Numbered from the stretch's first letter, positions 11,137 to 19,749 are shown. The stretch: DNA of 64,000 nucleotides from Streptomyces sp. WM6378 (GCF_001279695.1 NZ_LGDD01000339.1:167194-231193), one strand, 5' to 3'. Translations and numbers: made by a program. Notes: a model not told the origin generated them from the letters alone.

Positions 11137-12033
11137 TTACTCAGCCAGGACTTCGCGGATCACATGGCGGGCGTTGAGCGCCATCGCCGGGTTCGTCGTG
11201 CGGTAGTAGGGCAGCGCGATCAGCGCCTGGGAGAGCGCTCGCGCCCGGCCGCGGTTCCAGGTCGCGTCGTCCACACCGACGGCCTCGCGGAAGACCCGCC
11301 TCGCACCGGCCGGGAGGAGGTTCCACGCGGGGAACAGATCGCAGGCCGGGTCGCCCATCCCCAGGCAGCCGAAGTCGATCACTGCGGTGAGCCTGCCCGC
11401 GTCCACCAGGAGGTTGCCCGGCATGAGATCGGCGTGCAGCCACACCGGCGGGCCGCCCCAGCCCGGGGCCCGCACGGCGTCCTCCCACACGGCCGCCACC
11501 GCATCGCAGTCGATGCCCTCCTCCGGAATCGCCCGAAGCTGCTCGATCGCCGCGCGGGTCTCGGTATCGAGCGAACCAAGTTGCCCTCCCCGGTGGGCCG
11601 TTGGTGCCCCGGGCAGGGTGATGCTCCGCATCGCCATCACGAATCCGGCGAGATCCCCGGCGACGAGTACGGGCTCGGTGAGCGCCCCGGCTTCGGGGGT
11701 CTCTCCGCCCAGCCACCGGTACACCGACCATGGCCACGGGTACCCCTCAGCCGGCTCCCCGACGCCGACCACCTCGGGAATGGCAATGGGCAGCAGTGGC
11801 GCGAGGCGAGGCAGCCACTCCTGCTCCAGCGACACGTCCGGGGCCCCGCCCTCGACCAGCGGCAGCCGTACGACCATGTCGTCGCCCAGGCGATACATGG
11901 CGTTGACGGTCCCGCCAGACGGAAACCGCTCCACCGCGAGCCCGGCCCACTGCGGCAACTGCCCGGCGATCAGCGCCCGTACGAGGTCATCGTCCACGGG
12001 GTGCTGACCGTGATGCATCTGCTCTGCGCTCAT
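11137..12033 (-). CDS. Aminoglycoside-phosphotransferase-family kinase
   Basis: A 298-aa small-molecule kinase with an APH fold. The N lobe opens FPSGGTVNAMYRLGDDMVVRLP, where an arginine (VVRLP) stands in the usual ATP-contact lysine position. The catalytic loop is VWLHADLMPGNLLVD (HxDxxxxN) and the metal site is AVIDFGCLGMGDPACDL. Family members phosphorylate antibiotics, sugars or homoserine-like metabolites. The substrate here is unknown, and resistance should not be assumed. The start is taken at ATG 12033 (MSAEQMHH); ATG 12048 is in the same frame. It is divergent from the TPR-like gene. Confidence 0.9.
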   Translation of the reverse strand: MSAEQMHHGQHPVDDDLVRALIAGQLPQWAGLAVERFPSGGTVNAMYRLGDDMVVRLPLVEGGAPDVSLEQEWLPRLAPLLPIAIPEVVGVGEPAEGYPWPWSVYRWLGGETPEAGALTEPVLVAGDLAGFVMAMRSITLPGAPTAHRGGQLGSLDTETRAAIEQLRAIPEEGIDCDAVAAVWEDAVRAPGWGGPPVWLHADLMPGNLLVDAGRLTAVIDFGCLGMGDPACDLFPAWNLLPAGARRVFREAVGVDDATWNRGRARALSQALIALPYYRTTNPAMALNARHVIREVLAE

Positions 12034-12173
12034 GGGCCGCCATCCCACCGCCGGGTGCGGCCGAGCGTCAAACCGTTTTGCGAGCGTGGCCCTGGCCCCC
12101 TGCCCGGGCGGCTCAGGCCCTGCGGATAACCTCTGCGCTCGACACGGTCTTGGTTTCAGGTGGGGAGTGGGGC

Positions 12174-12707
12174 ATGCAGCACCCGGAGTGCGGCGACGAA
12201 CGGCTGGCGGCGGAGGGAGAGGTGTCGGTGGCCAGGCTCGCCCTCCACAGCGACGACCTCCCCCACGCGGCGAAGCACCTGGCCGACGCCATGCTCGGCG
12301 AGCCGCAACTGCCCGAGTTGCACGAGGCCCTGGCGGAGCTGTGCGCGAAGGCAGGCGGCGCCGCCGCGGCCCGGGACCTCTTCCCCCTCGAAGGGGAAAC
12401 GTACCTGGGCACGCTGGTCTGCCGAGCCCACGTCGAGGCGGCCGCAGGGGACCGGGACACCGCGGTCGGGCTCATCGCCTCGGCCATCGGCTTCGCACCC
12501 GGCACGCCCTGGGCCGACGCGGCCTGGCTCACCGATGCCGAACTGGCCCGGGCGCTCAGCCCGGACGCGCTGGCGCGGTCCGTGTCCCGGATCGCGGGGC
12601 ATCTGCCGGACCCCCTGCCCGAGGAACAGCGGCCCGCGGTGCGGCCGTTCGAGCAGTTGGTGCGGGCCGTCGCCGCGCGTCACCCGGACCCCGCCCGGGC
12701 CGCTTGA
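12174..12707 (+). CDS. Short TPR-like helical protein, possibly a truncated TPR protein
   Basis: A 177-aa soluble, Ala/Leu-rich, almost entirely helical protein. Pairs of amphipathic helices such as VARLALHSDDLPHAAKHLADAM and CRAHVEAAAGDRDTAVGLIASAI resemble tetratricopeptide repeats. These suggest a protein-protein interaction scaffold. Larger actinobacterial TPR proteins start in the same way, so this may be a shortened relative; that is inference. ATG 12174 follows a GGGGAGTGGGG purine run. The gene converges with the ABC ATPase, 87 bp from its stop. No catalytic motif is visible. Confidence 0.7.
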   Translation: MQHPECGDERLAAEGEVSVARLALHSDDLPHAAKHLADAMLGEPQLPELHEALAELCAKAGGAAAARDLFPLEGETYLGTLVCRAHVEAAAGDRDTAVGLIASAIGFAPGTPWADAAWLTDAELARALSPDALARSVSRIAGHLPDPLPEEQRPAVRPFEQLVRAVAARHPDPARAA

Positions 12708-12794
12708 AGCGCCTCTTCGGCCGCGGCTGAGAGGAACACCCGCCTCCCGCGCGAGGGCCGTTGTCACACCAACCGGCGTGCACCCCTCGCCCCG

Positions 12795-13604
12795 TCAGCC
12801 CACCCGCTCCTGAGCCTCCCGGCCCGCCCTCACGTTCCAGCGGCCGTCCGCGCGGGTGAGGTGGATCGGGTGGGCGAAGCACGTGCTCACCTGGTCGCTG
12901 GTCAGGACGTCCTCCGCCGGGCCAAGGGCCAGCGCGCGGCCCTCGCGCAGCAGCATCACATGGGTCGTGCCCGGCGGAAGTTCCTCCAGGTGGTGGGTGA
13001 CCAGGACCGACGACAGTTCCTGGTCGGCGAGTTGGAGCGCGTCGACGCGTTCGATGAGCTGCTCCCGTCCGGCGACGTCGAGGCCGGTCGCCGGCTCGTC
13101 GAGCAGGAGCAGCCGGGGGCTCGGCATGAGGGCCCGCGCGATCAGCGCCCGGCCTCTTTCGCCCTGGGACAGGGTCGGCCACCGGGCCTCGTGGCGTTCG
13201 GCGAGGCCGAGCAGAGCGGTGAGCCGCTCGGCCCGCGCGGCCTGCTCCGCCGTGGGCGTCCAGCGCGGTACCCACTCACTCGTATTCGTCAGCCCGGTCA
13301 GCACCACGTCACGGACCCTGAGAGGAGAGCGCACCGCATGCCGTGGGTCGACATGGCCGATGTACGTGCGCAGTTGGCGCATGTCGACTCGGCCGAGTGC
13401 GTGCCCCAGGACCTCGACGGCGCCCCGCGTTGGATGCACGAGTGCTCCGAGAAGGCTGAGCAGCGTGCTCTTGCCCGCGCCGTTGGCGCCGAGCAGCGCC
13501 CAGTGTTCTCCCGGCCGTACGGTCAGCGACACGTCGCACAGGATCGGCTTGCCGTCGCGGACGACGTCGACGTTCTTCACCCGGATGACGGGGGTCGTGT
13601 CCAT
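12795..13604 (-). CDS. ABC transporter ATP-binding protein coupled to leuA
   Basis: A 269-aa ABC ATPase. Walker A is GANGAGKST at 39-47, the signature is LSQGERGRALIARAL, Walker B is RLLLLDEPATGLD, and the switch histidine is in VLVTHHLEE. The layout resembles the stand-alone ModF/YlmA-type ATPases of iron-siderophore or molybdate import rather than an export pump. There is no permease or binding-protein gene nearby. ATG 13604 lies two bases after the leuA stop codon (13607-13609), so translation is probably coupled to leuA. The link to leucine synthesis is unexplained. Confidence 0.9.
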   Translation of the reverse strand: MDTTPVIRVKNVDVVRDGKPILCDVSLTVRPGEHWALLGANGAGKSTLLSLLGALVHPTRGAVEVLGHALGRVDMRQLRTYIGHVDPRHAVRSPLRVRDVVLTGLTNTSEWVPRWTPTAEQAARAERLTALLGLAERHEARWPTLSQGERGRALIARALMPSPRLLLLDEPATGLDVAGREQLIERVDALQLADQELSSVLVTHHLEELPPGTTHVMLLREGRALALGPAEDVLTSDQVSTCFAHPIHLTRADGRWNVRAGREAQERVG

Positions 13605-13606
13605 GG

Positions 13607-15397
13607 TCAGCCCCGCCCGGCACGGTTGACGGCGGCCATCACCGCGTGGACCGAGGCGGAGAGGATGGAGGTGTCCCAGCCCGCACCCCAGCACATGACG
13701 TCAGCCACCCGGCATTCGGCGTAGGCGACGGCGGGGCTGCCCGGTCCGGTACCTGTGGAGTGCTCGGCGTAGGTGAGGATGTCGACCGTGATCCCGGCCG
13801 TCGCGAGGGCGTCGGTGAAGGCCGACAGCGGCCCGTTGCCGGTTCCGTACAGCGTGCGCTCCCCACCGTCCGTACGCAGGACACAGCTGAACTCGTGCTC
13901 CCCCGGCCGGACTTCACCCGTCTCCCAGGAGACCAGCGTGCAGGGACCGTCCACACCGGGTGTGATGTAGGTGGTGCGGAACAGTTCCCACAGGTCCTCG
14001 TGCGAGAGCTCCCGGCCGCCGGCGTCGGTGGCCCGCTGCACCGTGCGGGAGAAGTCCGGGCGCATGGCCTTGGGCAGGTCCAGGCCGTGGTGGGTGTGCA
14101 GCAGATGGGCGATGCCGCCCTTGCCGGACTGGGAGTTGATGCGGATGACTTCCTCATACGTACGCCCGACGTCACTCGGATCGATCGGCAGATACGGCAC
14201 CTCCCAGGGCGCCTCCCGCGCCGGGACGCCCAGCTCCGCCGCCCGCTTCGCGTGGTGAGCCATGCCCTTGGAGATGGCGTCCTGGTGTGTTCCGGAGAAC
14301 GCGGTGTGGACGAGGTCGCCGCCGTAGGGGTGGCGCGGGTGGACCGGCAGCCGGTTGCAGTGCTCCACCACCTCGCGCACGGCGTCGATGTCGGAGAAGT
14401 CGACCATCGGGTTCACCCCCTGCGCGTACAGGTTCAGAGCCAGCGTGACCAGGTCGACGTTCCCCGTCCGCTCACCGTTGCCGAACAGGCAGCCTTCCAC
14501 GCGCTGCGCCCCGGCCAGGACGGCGAGTTCGGCGCATGCGACACCGGTGCCCCGGTCGTTGTGCGGGTGCACGGAGAGGATGACCGAGTCGCGCCGCGCC
14601 AGGTGGCGGTGCATGTACTCGATCTGGTCCGCGTACACATTGGGCGTGGCGATCTCCACCGTGGCCGGCAGATTGTGCACCACCGGCCGGTCGGGGGTCG
14701 CCTGCCACAGCTCGGTCATGCTGTCGCAGACTTCCAGGACGAAGTCCGGCTCCGTGAGGTTGAAGACCTCGGGTGAGAACTCGAACCGGACGTCGGTGCC
14801 CCGCAGTTGCCCGGCGCGCCGCATCAGCTGGGTCCCGGCTTCCAGGATCAGTCGGTGGACCTCGGCCCGGGAACGCCCGAGGACCACGTCCCGCCACACC
14901 GGCGCGGTGGCGGTGTAGAGGTGGATCAGGGTGCGCGGCAGCCCTTCGACGGAGTCGACGGTCCGGTCGATCAGGTCGCGGCGGGCCGGGGTGAAGACGG
15001 AGACGGTCACGTCCTCGGGTACCGCGCCGCTAGTCGCCAGATGGCGTACGAAGTCGAAGTCGGTCTGGCTCGCCGAGGGGTAGCCGACCTCGATCTCCTT
15101 GAATCCCATGGTGACCAGGAGGTCGAACATCCGCCGCTTGCGCGCGGTGTCCATGGGTTCGGCGAGTGCCTGGTTGCCGTCGCGCAGGTCCACGGGCACC
15201 CACAGCGGGGCCCGTTCGAGCCGCCGCGACGGCCAGGTCCGGTCGGTCAGCGGCAGCGCGACCCGATCGTGCGCGGGCCGGTATCGGTGGTGCGGCATCG
15301 CGCTCGGGCGCTGCGGATTCCAGGCGGGCGCGTCCTGCGGTACGGCGGCGGACGGAGTGCGGAGCGTGGGGAACGTCCCGGTTCCGGGGGAAGTCAT
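13607..15397 (-). CDS. leuA: 2-isopropylmalate synthase
   Basis: A 596-aa enzyme catalysing the first committed step of leucine synthesis: acetyl-CoA plus 2-oxoisovalerate gives 2-isopropylmalate. The HMGL-like TIM barrel opens with [10 protein letters not shown] (68-77), the metal and substrate motif. The metal histidines are in [11 protein letters not shown], and [15 protein letters not shown] follows. The C-terminal LeuA regulatory domain, the site of leucine feedback, covers about 455-596. The length fits the long actinobacterial type. ATG 15397 follows GAAAGAAG. Upstream lie a leucine-codon leader peptide (15471-15515) and an attenuator (15430-15467), so leucine supply very likely controls read-through. 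A GntR regulator is divergent. Confidence 0.96.
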   Translation of the reverse strand: MTSPGTGTFPTLRTPSAAVPQDAPAWNPQRPSAMPHHRYRPAHDRVALPLTDRTWPSRRLERAPLWVPVDLRDGNQALAEPMDTARKRRMFDLLVTMGFKEIEVGYPSASQTDFDFVRHLATSGAVPEDVTVSVFTPARRDLIDRTVDSVEGLPRTLIHLYTATAPVWRDVVLGRSRAEVHRLILEAGTQLMRRAGQLRGTDVRFEFSPEVFNLTEPDFVLEVCDSMTELWQATPDRPVVHNLPATVEIATPNVYADQIEYMHRHLARRDSVILSVHPHNDRGTGVACAELAVLAGAQRVEGCLFGNGERTGNVDLVTLALNLYAQGVNPMVDFSDIDAVREVVEHCNRLPVHPRHPYGGDLVHTAFSGTHQDAISKGMAHHAKRAAELGVPAREAPWEVPYLPIDPSDVGRTYEEVIRINSQSGKGGIAHLLHTHHGLDLPKAMRPDFSRTVQRATDAGGRELSHEDLWELFRTTYITPGVDGPCTLVSWETGEVRPGEHEFSCVLRTDGGERTLYGTGNGPLSAFTDALATAGITVDILTYAEHSTGTGPGSPAVAYAECRVADVMCWGAGWDTSILSASVHAVMAAVNRAGRG

Positions 15398-15429
15398 GAG
15401 ACAGAGCTTCTTTCGGTCAGCCGTGTGGT

Positions 15430-15467
15430 GACCGGCGCGGCCTGGCACCCGCTGCGGGGTGCCGGTC
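15430..15467 (-). promoter_or_regulatory. leuA transcription attenuator hairpins
   Basis: Between the leader peptide stop and leuA, the RNA can fold as a nested hairpin. The inner arms are 15444-15450 and 15457-15463 (GGCACCC / GGGTGCC), and the outer arms are 15430-15436 and 15461-15467. The segment 15449-15460 is the exact complement of 12 nt inside the leader ORF (15475-15486). A ribosome stalled at the Leu codons would therefore choose between the two folds. This is the logic of classical attenuation. No U-run is visible. Confidence 0.65.
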
Positions 15468-15470
15468 GTG

Positions 15471-15515
15471 TCAGACCCCGCAGCGGCAGCCGAGAAGGAG
15501 CTCGTGCAGCAACAT
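15471..15515 (-). CDS. leu leader peptide, 14 aa with six... Leu-rich ([14 protein letters not shown])
   Basis: A 14-residue reading frame, [14 protein letters not shown], starts 118 bp upstream of leuA. Five of its 14 residues are leucine: two follow the start (TTG CTG) and three sit together (CTC CTT CTC). It stops three bases before the attenuator hairpins. Codons 9-14 contain a 12-nt stretch exactly complementary to the hairpin core. Leader peptides of this kind are known for leuA genes of actinobacteria (leucine attenuation). The call rests on composition, position and complementarity, because the ORF is too short to be judged by coding statistics. Confidence 0.7.
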   Translation of the reverse strand: MLLHELLLGCRCGV

Positions 15516-15579
15516 GCCGGTACAGTAACCACAGTTGAACTCCTCAGACAACCTGAGAACTGAAAGAAGGTGACCTCGG

Positions 15580-16269
15580 ATGCCGCTGGGCGCTCTGCGG
15601 CCAACTCCCCTGGTAGAGCAGGCCACTGACCGGCTGCGCGAACAGATCGTCGGGGAGGAGTGGCCCGTGGGGACGAAGCTCCCCGGCGAGACCTCGCTCG
15701 CGCGGATCCTCGGCGTCGGGCGCTCGACGGTCCGGGAAGCACTGCGCGCGCTCGCCGGAGCGGGGCTCGTACAGGCACGCCAGGGCTCCGGCGTGTTCGT
15801 CATCGCCACAAGCCCCAGGGAGGACTGGCCCAGCCAGCTCCGCCGGGCAGCCGTGGCCGACGTCTACGAAGTCCGCATGGTCATGGAGGTCGAGGCGGCC
15901 CAGTTGGCGGCTCGGCGGCGTACCGGTGAGGATCTCGGCGCCATCGAATCGGCGCTGGCCGGGCGGCGGAGCGCCTCGAACGGCAGCAGCGCGGAGTTCG
16001 TCGACGCCGACATCGCCCTGCACGCGGCCGTGGTCGCCGCAGCGCACAACCCCGTCCTGACCGCCCTGTTCACCGAATTCGTCCCCGCGCTGCGCCAGGG
16101 TCTGATCGACCTGGTGGACCTCCTCGGCCTGCGGACCGACGAGCCGGACCATGGGGACGCCGGGCACGCCGCCCTCGTGGACGCCATCACCGAGGGCGAC
16201 GCCGAGGCAGCGGGACGCGCCCTGCGTGAGGAGCTGCGTCAGACGCTGACTCAGCTCCAGGCGGCCTGA
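15580..16269 (+). CDS. GntR/FadR-subfamily (FCD domain) regulator
   Basis: A 229-aa transcription factor. The N-terminal winged HTH (about 8-72) contains [31 protein letters not shown], the standard FadR-type recognition helix, then RQGSGVFV. The C-terminal helical FCD ligand domain contains the metal-ligand spots [30 protein letters not shown] and [21 protein letters not shown] lies about nine bases before ATG 15580. It is divergent from the leuA leader, and a short inverted repeat CTCAG-n5-CTGAG (15543-15557) in the shared region could be its operator. Whether it regulates leuA or only itself is unknown. Confidence 0.92.
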   Translation: MPLGALRPTPLVEQATDRLREQIVGEEWPVGTKLPGETSLARILGVGRSTVREALRALAGAGLVQARQGSGVFVIATSPREDWPSQLRRAAVADVYEVRMVMEVEAAQLAARRRTGEDLGAIESALAGRRSASNGSSAEFVDADIALHAAVVAAAHNPVLTALFTEFVPALRQGLIDLVDLLGLRTDEPDHGDAGHAALVDAITEGDAEAAGRALREELRQTLTQLQAA

Positions 16270-16340
16270 CCGCCGGGGTGCGGGTGGTCAACCAGCGCTA
16301 TTCCACCGGGAGTTGGAGGCGTGTCTCCGCAGTGGACCGA

Positions 16341-16568
16341 CTACCGGTGTCGGCCAGGACGAGCGCGGTCGATGACGGGACGCAGGCCCACTTCTAGGTG
16401 GGCCCGGACCTGGGGTCGCATCGGTGGGCGCCGGCCCGACGCGGCCAGTCTCACGAAGTGCGGCTCGCCCTGGGCCCCGTACCAGATCGCCCCCTTGAAC
16501 ACCGCCTCGTGGACGGGCCTGCCGGTGGGCTCCGGCGGCCGGTCGGGGAGTTCGAGCGACGACTTCAC
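16341..16568 (-). CDS. Doubtful 75-aa hypothetical protein or gene remnant
   Basis: A minus-strand frame from GTG 16568 encodes 75 residues with a protein-like middle section (EAVFKGAIWYGAQGEPHFVR) containing aromatic and charged residues in a plausible order. AAGGG lies about 11 bases upstream of the GTG. Third-position GC is high, but so is that of alternative frames here. It could be a small unrecognised protein or the remains of a longer one. No motif was identified. Confidence 0.25.
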   Translation of the reverse strand: MKSSLELPDRPPEPTGRPVHEAVFKGAIWYGAQGEPHFVRLAASGRRPPMRPQVRAHLEVGLRPVIDRARPGRHR

Positions 16569-16624
16569 CGCCCACGCCCTTCGGGCGCCGGTCGGGCCGC
16601 CGCCATCTTTTGCGTAGTCCGCCT

Positions 16625-16649
16625 GTTTAAGATCCGCTGGAGCGGCGAT
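16625..16649 (+). promoter_or_regulatory. Candidate sigma-B-type promoter for csbD
   Basis: GTTT (16625-16628) is separated by 15 bp from GGCGAT (16644-16649), close to the general-stress consensus GTTT-n14-16-GGGTAT. It lies about 50 bp before the CsbD start. CsbD genes are sigma-B targets in Bacillus; the promoter here is inferred from spacing only. Confidence 0.35.
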
Positions 16650-16697
16650 GCGTATCCATGTCGGATTACGCGATCGACCGCATGTGGAGGTATTTCC

Positions 16698-16865
16698 ATG
16701 TCGAGCGACGAGAAGGCGAAGGCCGAACAGGCCAAGGGCAAGGCGAAGGAAGCGCTCGGGCGCATGGCGGGCAACGAGCGCCGCACCGCGGAAGGGCGTA
16801 TCGACCAGGCCAAGGGCGATGCCCGGCAGGCGAAGGAGAAGGCCAAGGACGCCTTGAAGGACTGA
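16698..16865 (+). CDS. CsbD-family stress-response protein
   Basis: A 55-aa highly charged, Lys/Ala-rich helical protein. It reads MSSDEKAKAEQAKGKAKEAL, then AEGRIDQAKGDARQAKEKAKDALKD. The repeated AxGKAKEA(L/x)G and AKGDxxQAKEK units define the CsbD family, which is induced by general stress in many bacteria. Biochemical function is unknown. GGAGG ends seven bases before ATG 16698. A perfect 13-bp terminator follows, so it is a monocistronic unit. Confidence 0.9.
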   Translation: MSSDEKAKAEQAKGKAKEALGRMAGNERRTAEGRIDQAKGDARQAKEKAKDALKD

Positions 16866-16890
16866 GGCATCGGCTGAGAACCGAATGCGG

Positions 16891-16930
16891 CGAGCGTGGC
16901 GCGGAACGTGTCGCGCCACGCTCGCTTTTG
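16891..16930 (+). terminator. Strong intrinsic terminator after csbD
   Basis: A 13-bp perfect stem (16891-16903 with 16912-16924) with an 8-nt loop is followed by CTTTTG. It is one of the few terminators in the window with a recognisable T-run. Confidence 0.9.
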
Positions 16931-17241
16931 CGTACCGCGACACGCGCTTTGCGCGGCTGGAAAACGCGCTCGCATTTGCGGCGGGACGGATGGCCGGGAT
17001 ATCCGACGCCAGCGGTGGATAAATCTGCTGGAATTCTTCCTACGGAGTTCGGGTTGGACCGCCCGCCGCCCTGAGCCCGCCCCCGCTCACGAGTCCCTTT
17101 TGCTGCGATTGGGGACCTGAGTCCCGCTGCCGCCCCGGGGCTTTGGTCCGGCGACCGGGGACGTTCACCGCGCAACCGCGTCGCGTCGAGGTAGTTCCAT
17201 GTAGGGCGCACCCTTCTATCGCCTAACGAAAGAGTCACTGC
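16931..17241. other. 311-bp gene-free stretch upstream of the MHS transporter
   Basis: No open frame with a start and coding bias is visible. The stretch is less GC-rich than its surroundings near 16990-17050 and around 17200-17235. It probably holds the promoter and an untranslated leader of the transporter. No clear operator palindrome was found. Confidence 0.5.
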
Positions 17242-18693
17242 GTGCTGAGCACCGAGGATCATCCGCCCGAGGCAGTCGCCAGGCACCGTTCGCTGTTCCG
17301 GGCGGTCCACCGCAGACGCAATCCCGTACTGCGCCGTTCGGACATCACCGTCACGGACGAGGCCGCCGTCAAACGCGCGGTCAAGGCCACGGCGCTGGGC
17401 AACGCCATGGAGTGGTTCGACTTCGGGGTGTACTCCTACCTCGCCGTGATCATCGGCAAGGTGTTCTTCTCCGGCGCCGGCGACACCATGCAGGTCATCG
17501 CGTCACTGGCGACGTTCGCCGCGGCGTTCCTGGTCAGGCCGCTCGGCGGCATGTTCTTCGGGCCGCTCGGCGACCGGGTCGGCCGGAAGAAGATCCTCGC
17601 CCTCACCATGATCATGATGGCTGCCGCAACACTGTCCATCGGCCTGATCCCCAGCTACGCGACCATCGGCGTCTGGGCGCCCGTCCTGCTGATCCTCTGC
17701 CGCATGGTCCAGGGTTTCTCGACCGGTGGTGAGTACGGCGGGGCCGCCACGTTCATCGCGGAGTACGCGCCCGACAAGCGCCGCGGGTTCTGGGGCTCTT
17801 TCCTGGAGTTCGGCACGCTGATCGGCTACACGGCGGCCGCCTCGCTCGTGACCGCCCTCACCCTGCTGCTCAGCGACGACGCGATGCAGCAGTGGGGCTG
17901 GCGGATCCCGTTCCTGGTGGCGGGGCCGCTCGGGCTCGTAGGCCTCTACCTGCGACTCAGGCTCGACGAGTCACCCGCGTTCAAGAAGCTGGAGGAGGCG
18001 GGCTCCGCCACCGCCGAGCACGAGAAGGTGCCGCTCAAGCGCATCCTCTTCGGCAACGGGCGGGCGATGCTGCTCTGCCTGGCGCTGGTCGCCGCGTTCA
18101 ACATCACCGACTACATGCTGCTCTCGTACATGCCGACGTACCTCTCGACGCTCGGCTTCAACGAGACCGGCGGGCTGATGTCCATCGTGGTCGTCATGAT
18201 CGTCCTGATGGCGCTCATCAACTCCGTCGGCCGGCTTTCCGACCGGGTCGGCCGCAGGCCGGTCCTCATCGGCGGCTCGCTCGGCTTCATCGTGCTCGCG
18301 GTGCCCAGCTTCCTGCTGATCAAGCAGAGCGGCACGGTCGCGGTCTTCGTGGGGCTCCTCGCTCTCGGCCTCGCCCTGGTCTGTTACCTGGGCACCATGT
18401 CCTCGGCGCTGCCCGCGCTCTTCCCCACCGCGATCCGCTACGGCTCCCTCTCGATCGGGTTCAACATTTCGGTGTCGCTGTTCGGCGGCACGACGCCGCT
18501 GGTGGTCCAGGGGCTGATCGGCGCCACCGGCAACGACCTGATGCCCGCGTTCTACACGATGCTGGCCGGGCTGGTCGGCCTGGTGGCCGCGCTCGCCATG
18601 AAGGAGACGGCCCGCAAGCCGTTGGAGGGCTCCCCGCCCTCGGTGGCCACGGACGAGGAGGCGGCGGAACTGATCGCGGCTCAGCGCGGCTGA
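17242..18693 (+). CDS. MFS transporter of the MHS (metabolite:proton symporter) family
   Basis: A 483-aa, 12-segment importer related to ProP/KgtP/ShiA-type symporters for organic acids or compatible solutes. The family signature GNAMEWFDFGVYSYLAV opens TM1. Then come the motif GPLGDRVGRKKIL and RMVQGFSTGGEYGGAATFIAEYAP, the MHS hallmark in TM4. A second motif, RLSDRVGRRPVLIGG, begins the C-terminal half. The roughly 45-residue cytoplasmic N-terminus is basic. GTG 17242 follows GAAAGAG; a later start near TM1 cannot be excluded. It converges with the MarR-GNAT gene. The substrate is not predictable. Confidence 0.92.
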   Translation: MLSTEDHPPEAVARHRSLFRAVHRRRNPVLRRSDITVTDEAAVKRAVKATALGNAMEWFDFGVYSYLAVIIGKVFFSGAGDTMQVIASLATFAAAFLVRPLGGMFFGPLGDRVGRKKILALTMIMMAAATLSIGLIPSYATIGVWAPVLLILCRMVQGFSTGGEYGGAATFIAEYAPDKRRGFWGSFLEFGTLIGYTAAASLVTALTLLLSDDAMQQWGWRIPFLVAGPLGLVGLYLRLRLDESPAFKKLEEAGSATAEHEKVPLKRILFGNGRAMLLCLALVAAFNITDYMLLSYMPTYLSTLGFNETGGLMSIVVVMIVLMALINSVGRLSDRVGRRPVLIGGSLGFIVLAVPSFLLIKQSGTVAVFVGLLALGLALVCYLGTMSSALPALFPTAIRYGSLSIGFNISVSLFGGTTPLVVQGLIGATGNDLMPAFYTMLAGLVGLVAALAMKETARKPLEGSPPSVATDEEAAELIAAQRG

Positions 18694-18826
18694 CAGGTCC
18701 GGTCGTTCGGCCGCGGGGCTTCGCGTCATTGCGCTGAACACCGGGCCCCCGGCCCGAGCTGCCGCACGCGATTGGGTCACTCAAAGCTGACGCACCGTCA
18801 CGGGGCAGGACCGGACCGGCGTAACC

Positions 18827-19726
18827 TCAGTGCGGCGAGGGCCCGGAGATGCGCTTCTCGAACCAATGGTGGGCGTAGGGCTCGTCGTTGAAGGCGGGAA
18901 CCTCCTCGAAGCCGCACGAGTGGTAGAGGCCGATCGCGGCGCTGAGCGCCTTGTTGGTGTCCAGGCGCAGTACGTCACGGCCGTGCTCGGCGGCCCGTGC
19001 CTCCAGCTCGGCCAGGAACCGGCGGCCGAGGCCGAGGCCTCGCGCGGCGGGCGCCACCCACATGCGCTTGATCTCGGCCGGGGCGTCGGCCGGCAGCTTC
19101 AGGCCGGCACAGCCGATCGGCTCGCCGTGCATCCGGGCGACGAGGAACAGGCCGTGGGGAGACCGGAGTTCACCGGCGTCGGGCAGCAGGCTCAGCCCGG
19201 GGTCGAAGCCCGTGTCGAACCGCTCCTGCAACTCGGTGAAGTACGCCAGCAGACAGCGCTCGGCGTCGGGACTGTCCGGGTCGACGGCGTCCACCATGAC
19301 CGTCGCGGCGGTCAGCAATCGGTCGACCTCGGCCATGGCCGCGACCAGGCGGGCGCGCTGAGCGGGGTTGAGCGGCTCAAGCAGGGAGCCAGCGAGCTCG
19401 TCGCTGCGCCGGTCGAGGACGGCCCGCTCCGCGCGGCCCGCGTCGGTGAGCTTGACGGTACGCACCCGCCGGTCCCGGGGCTGCGGCTCGACCGTCACGA
19501 GCCCGTCGCCCTCCAGGGAGCGCAGCAGTCGGCTGACGTACCCGGAGTCGAGCCCGAGGCGCTCGCGCAGTCCCCGTACGTCCTGCCCCTGCTCGCCGAT
19601 CTCCCAAAGGAGCCGGGCCTCGCCGATGGGGCGGTCGCGGCCGAGGTAGCGGTCGTGGAGCACCCCCACGCGTTCGGTGACGGTGCGGTTGAAGCGGCGT
19701 ACCCGCTCGATGTGCCCTGCGTCCAT
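18827..19726 (-). CDS. MarR-family HTH fused to a GNAT acetyltransferase
   Basis: A 299-aa fusion. Residues about 5-140 form a MarR winged helix (LLWEIGEQGQDVRGLRERLGLDSGYVSRLLRSLEGDGLVTVEPQPRDRR). Residues about 155-299 are a GNAT domain with the acetyl-CoA loop APAARGLGLGRRFLAEL and the C-terminal LYHSCGFEEVPAFNDEPYAHHWFEK. It is probably a regulator whose activity is tied to acetylation of a small molecule or protein, but the substrate is unknown. Its ATG at 19726 lies inside a 26-bp perfect palindrome (19724-19749), so binding there would block its own expression. Confidence 0.92.
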   Translation of the reverse strand: MDAGHIERVRRFNRTVTERVGVLHDRYLGRDRPIGEARLLWEIGEQGQDVRGLRERLGLDSGYVSRLLRSLEGDGLVTVEPQPRDRRVRTVKLTDAGRAERAVLDRRSDELAGSLLEPLNPAQRARLVAAMAEVDRLLTAATVMVDAVDPDSPDAERCLLAYFTELQERFDTGFDPGLSLLPDAGELRSPHGLFLVARMHGEPIGCAGLKLPADAPAEIKRMWVAPAARGLGLGRRFLAELEARAAEHGRDVLRLDTNKALSAAIGLYHSCGFEEVPAFNDEPYAHHWFEKRISGPSPH

Positions 19727-19749
19727 TCTCTGACCATAGTCAGAGAATG
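19724..19749. promoter_or_regulatory. 26-bp palindromic operator overlapping the MarR-GNAT start codon
   Basis: Arms CATTCTCTGAC (19724-19734) and GTCAGAGAATG (19739-19749) are perfect complements around CATA. The left arm begins with the complement of the gene's own ATG. The symmetry and length fit a MarR dimer site and autorepression. The position also implies a leaderless or very short-leader mRNA. Confidence 0.75.

Larger units (their letters stand above)
16270..16697. other. 428-bp stretch with no firm gene
   Basis: The region holds a small hairpin just after the GntR stop (16267-16288), a doubtful minus-strand reading frame (16341-16568), and the csbD promoter region. Nothing else could be supported. 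Confidence 0.5.

Noticed and set aside
11137..12033. Aminoglycoside resistance gene
   Set aside because: The kinase fold is clear, but APH-family proteins act on many substrates and there is no evidence for an antibiotic, so no resistance name was given.
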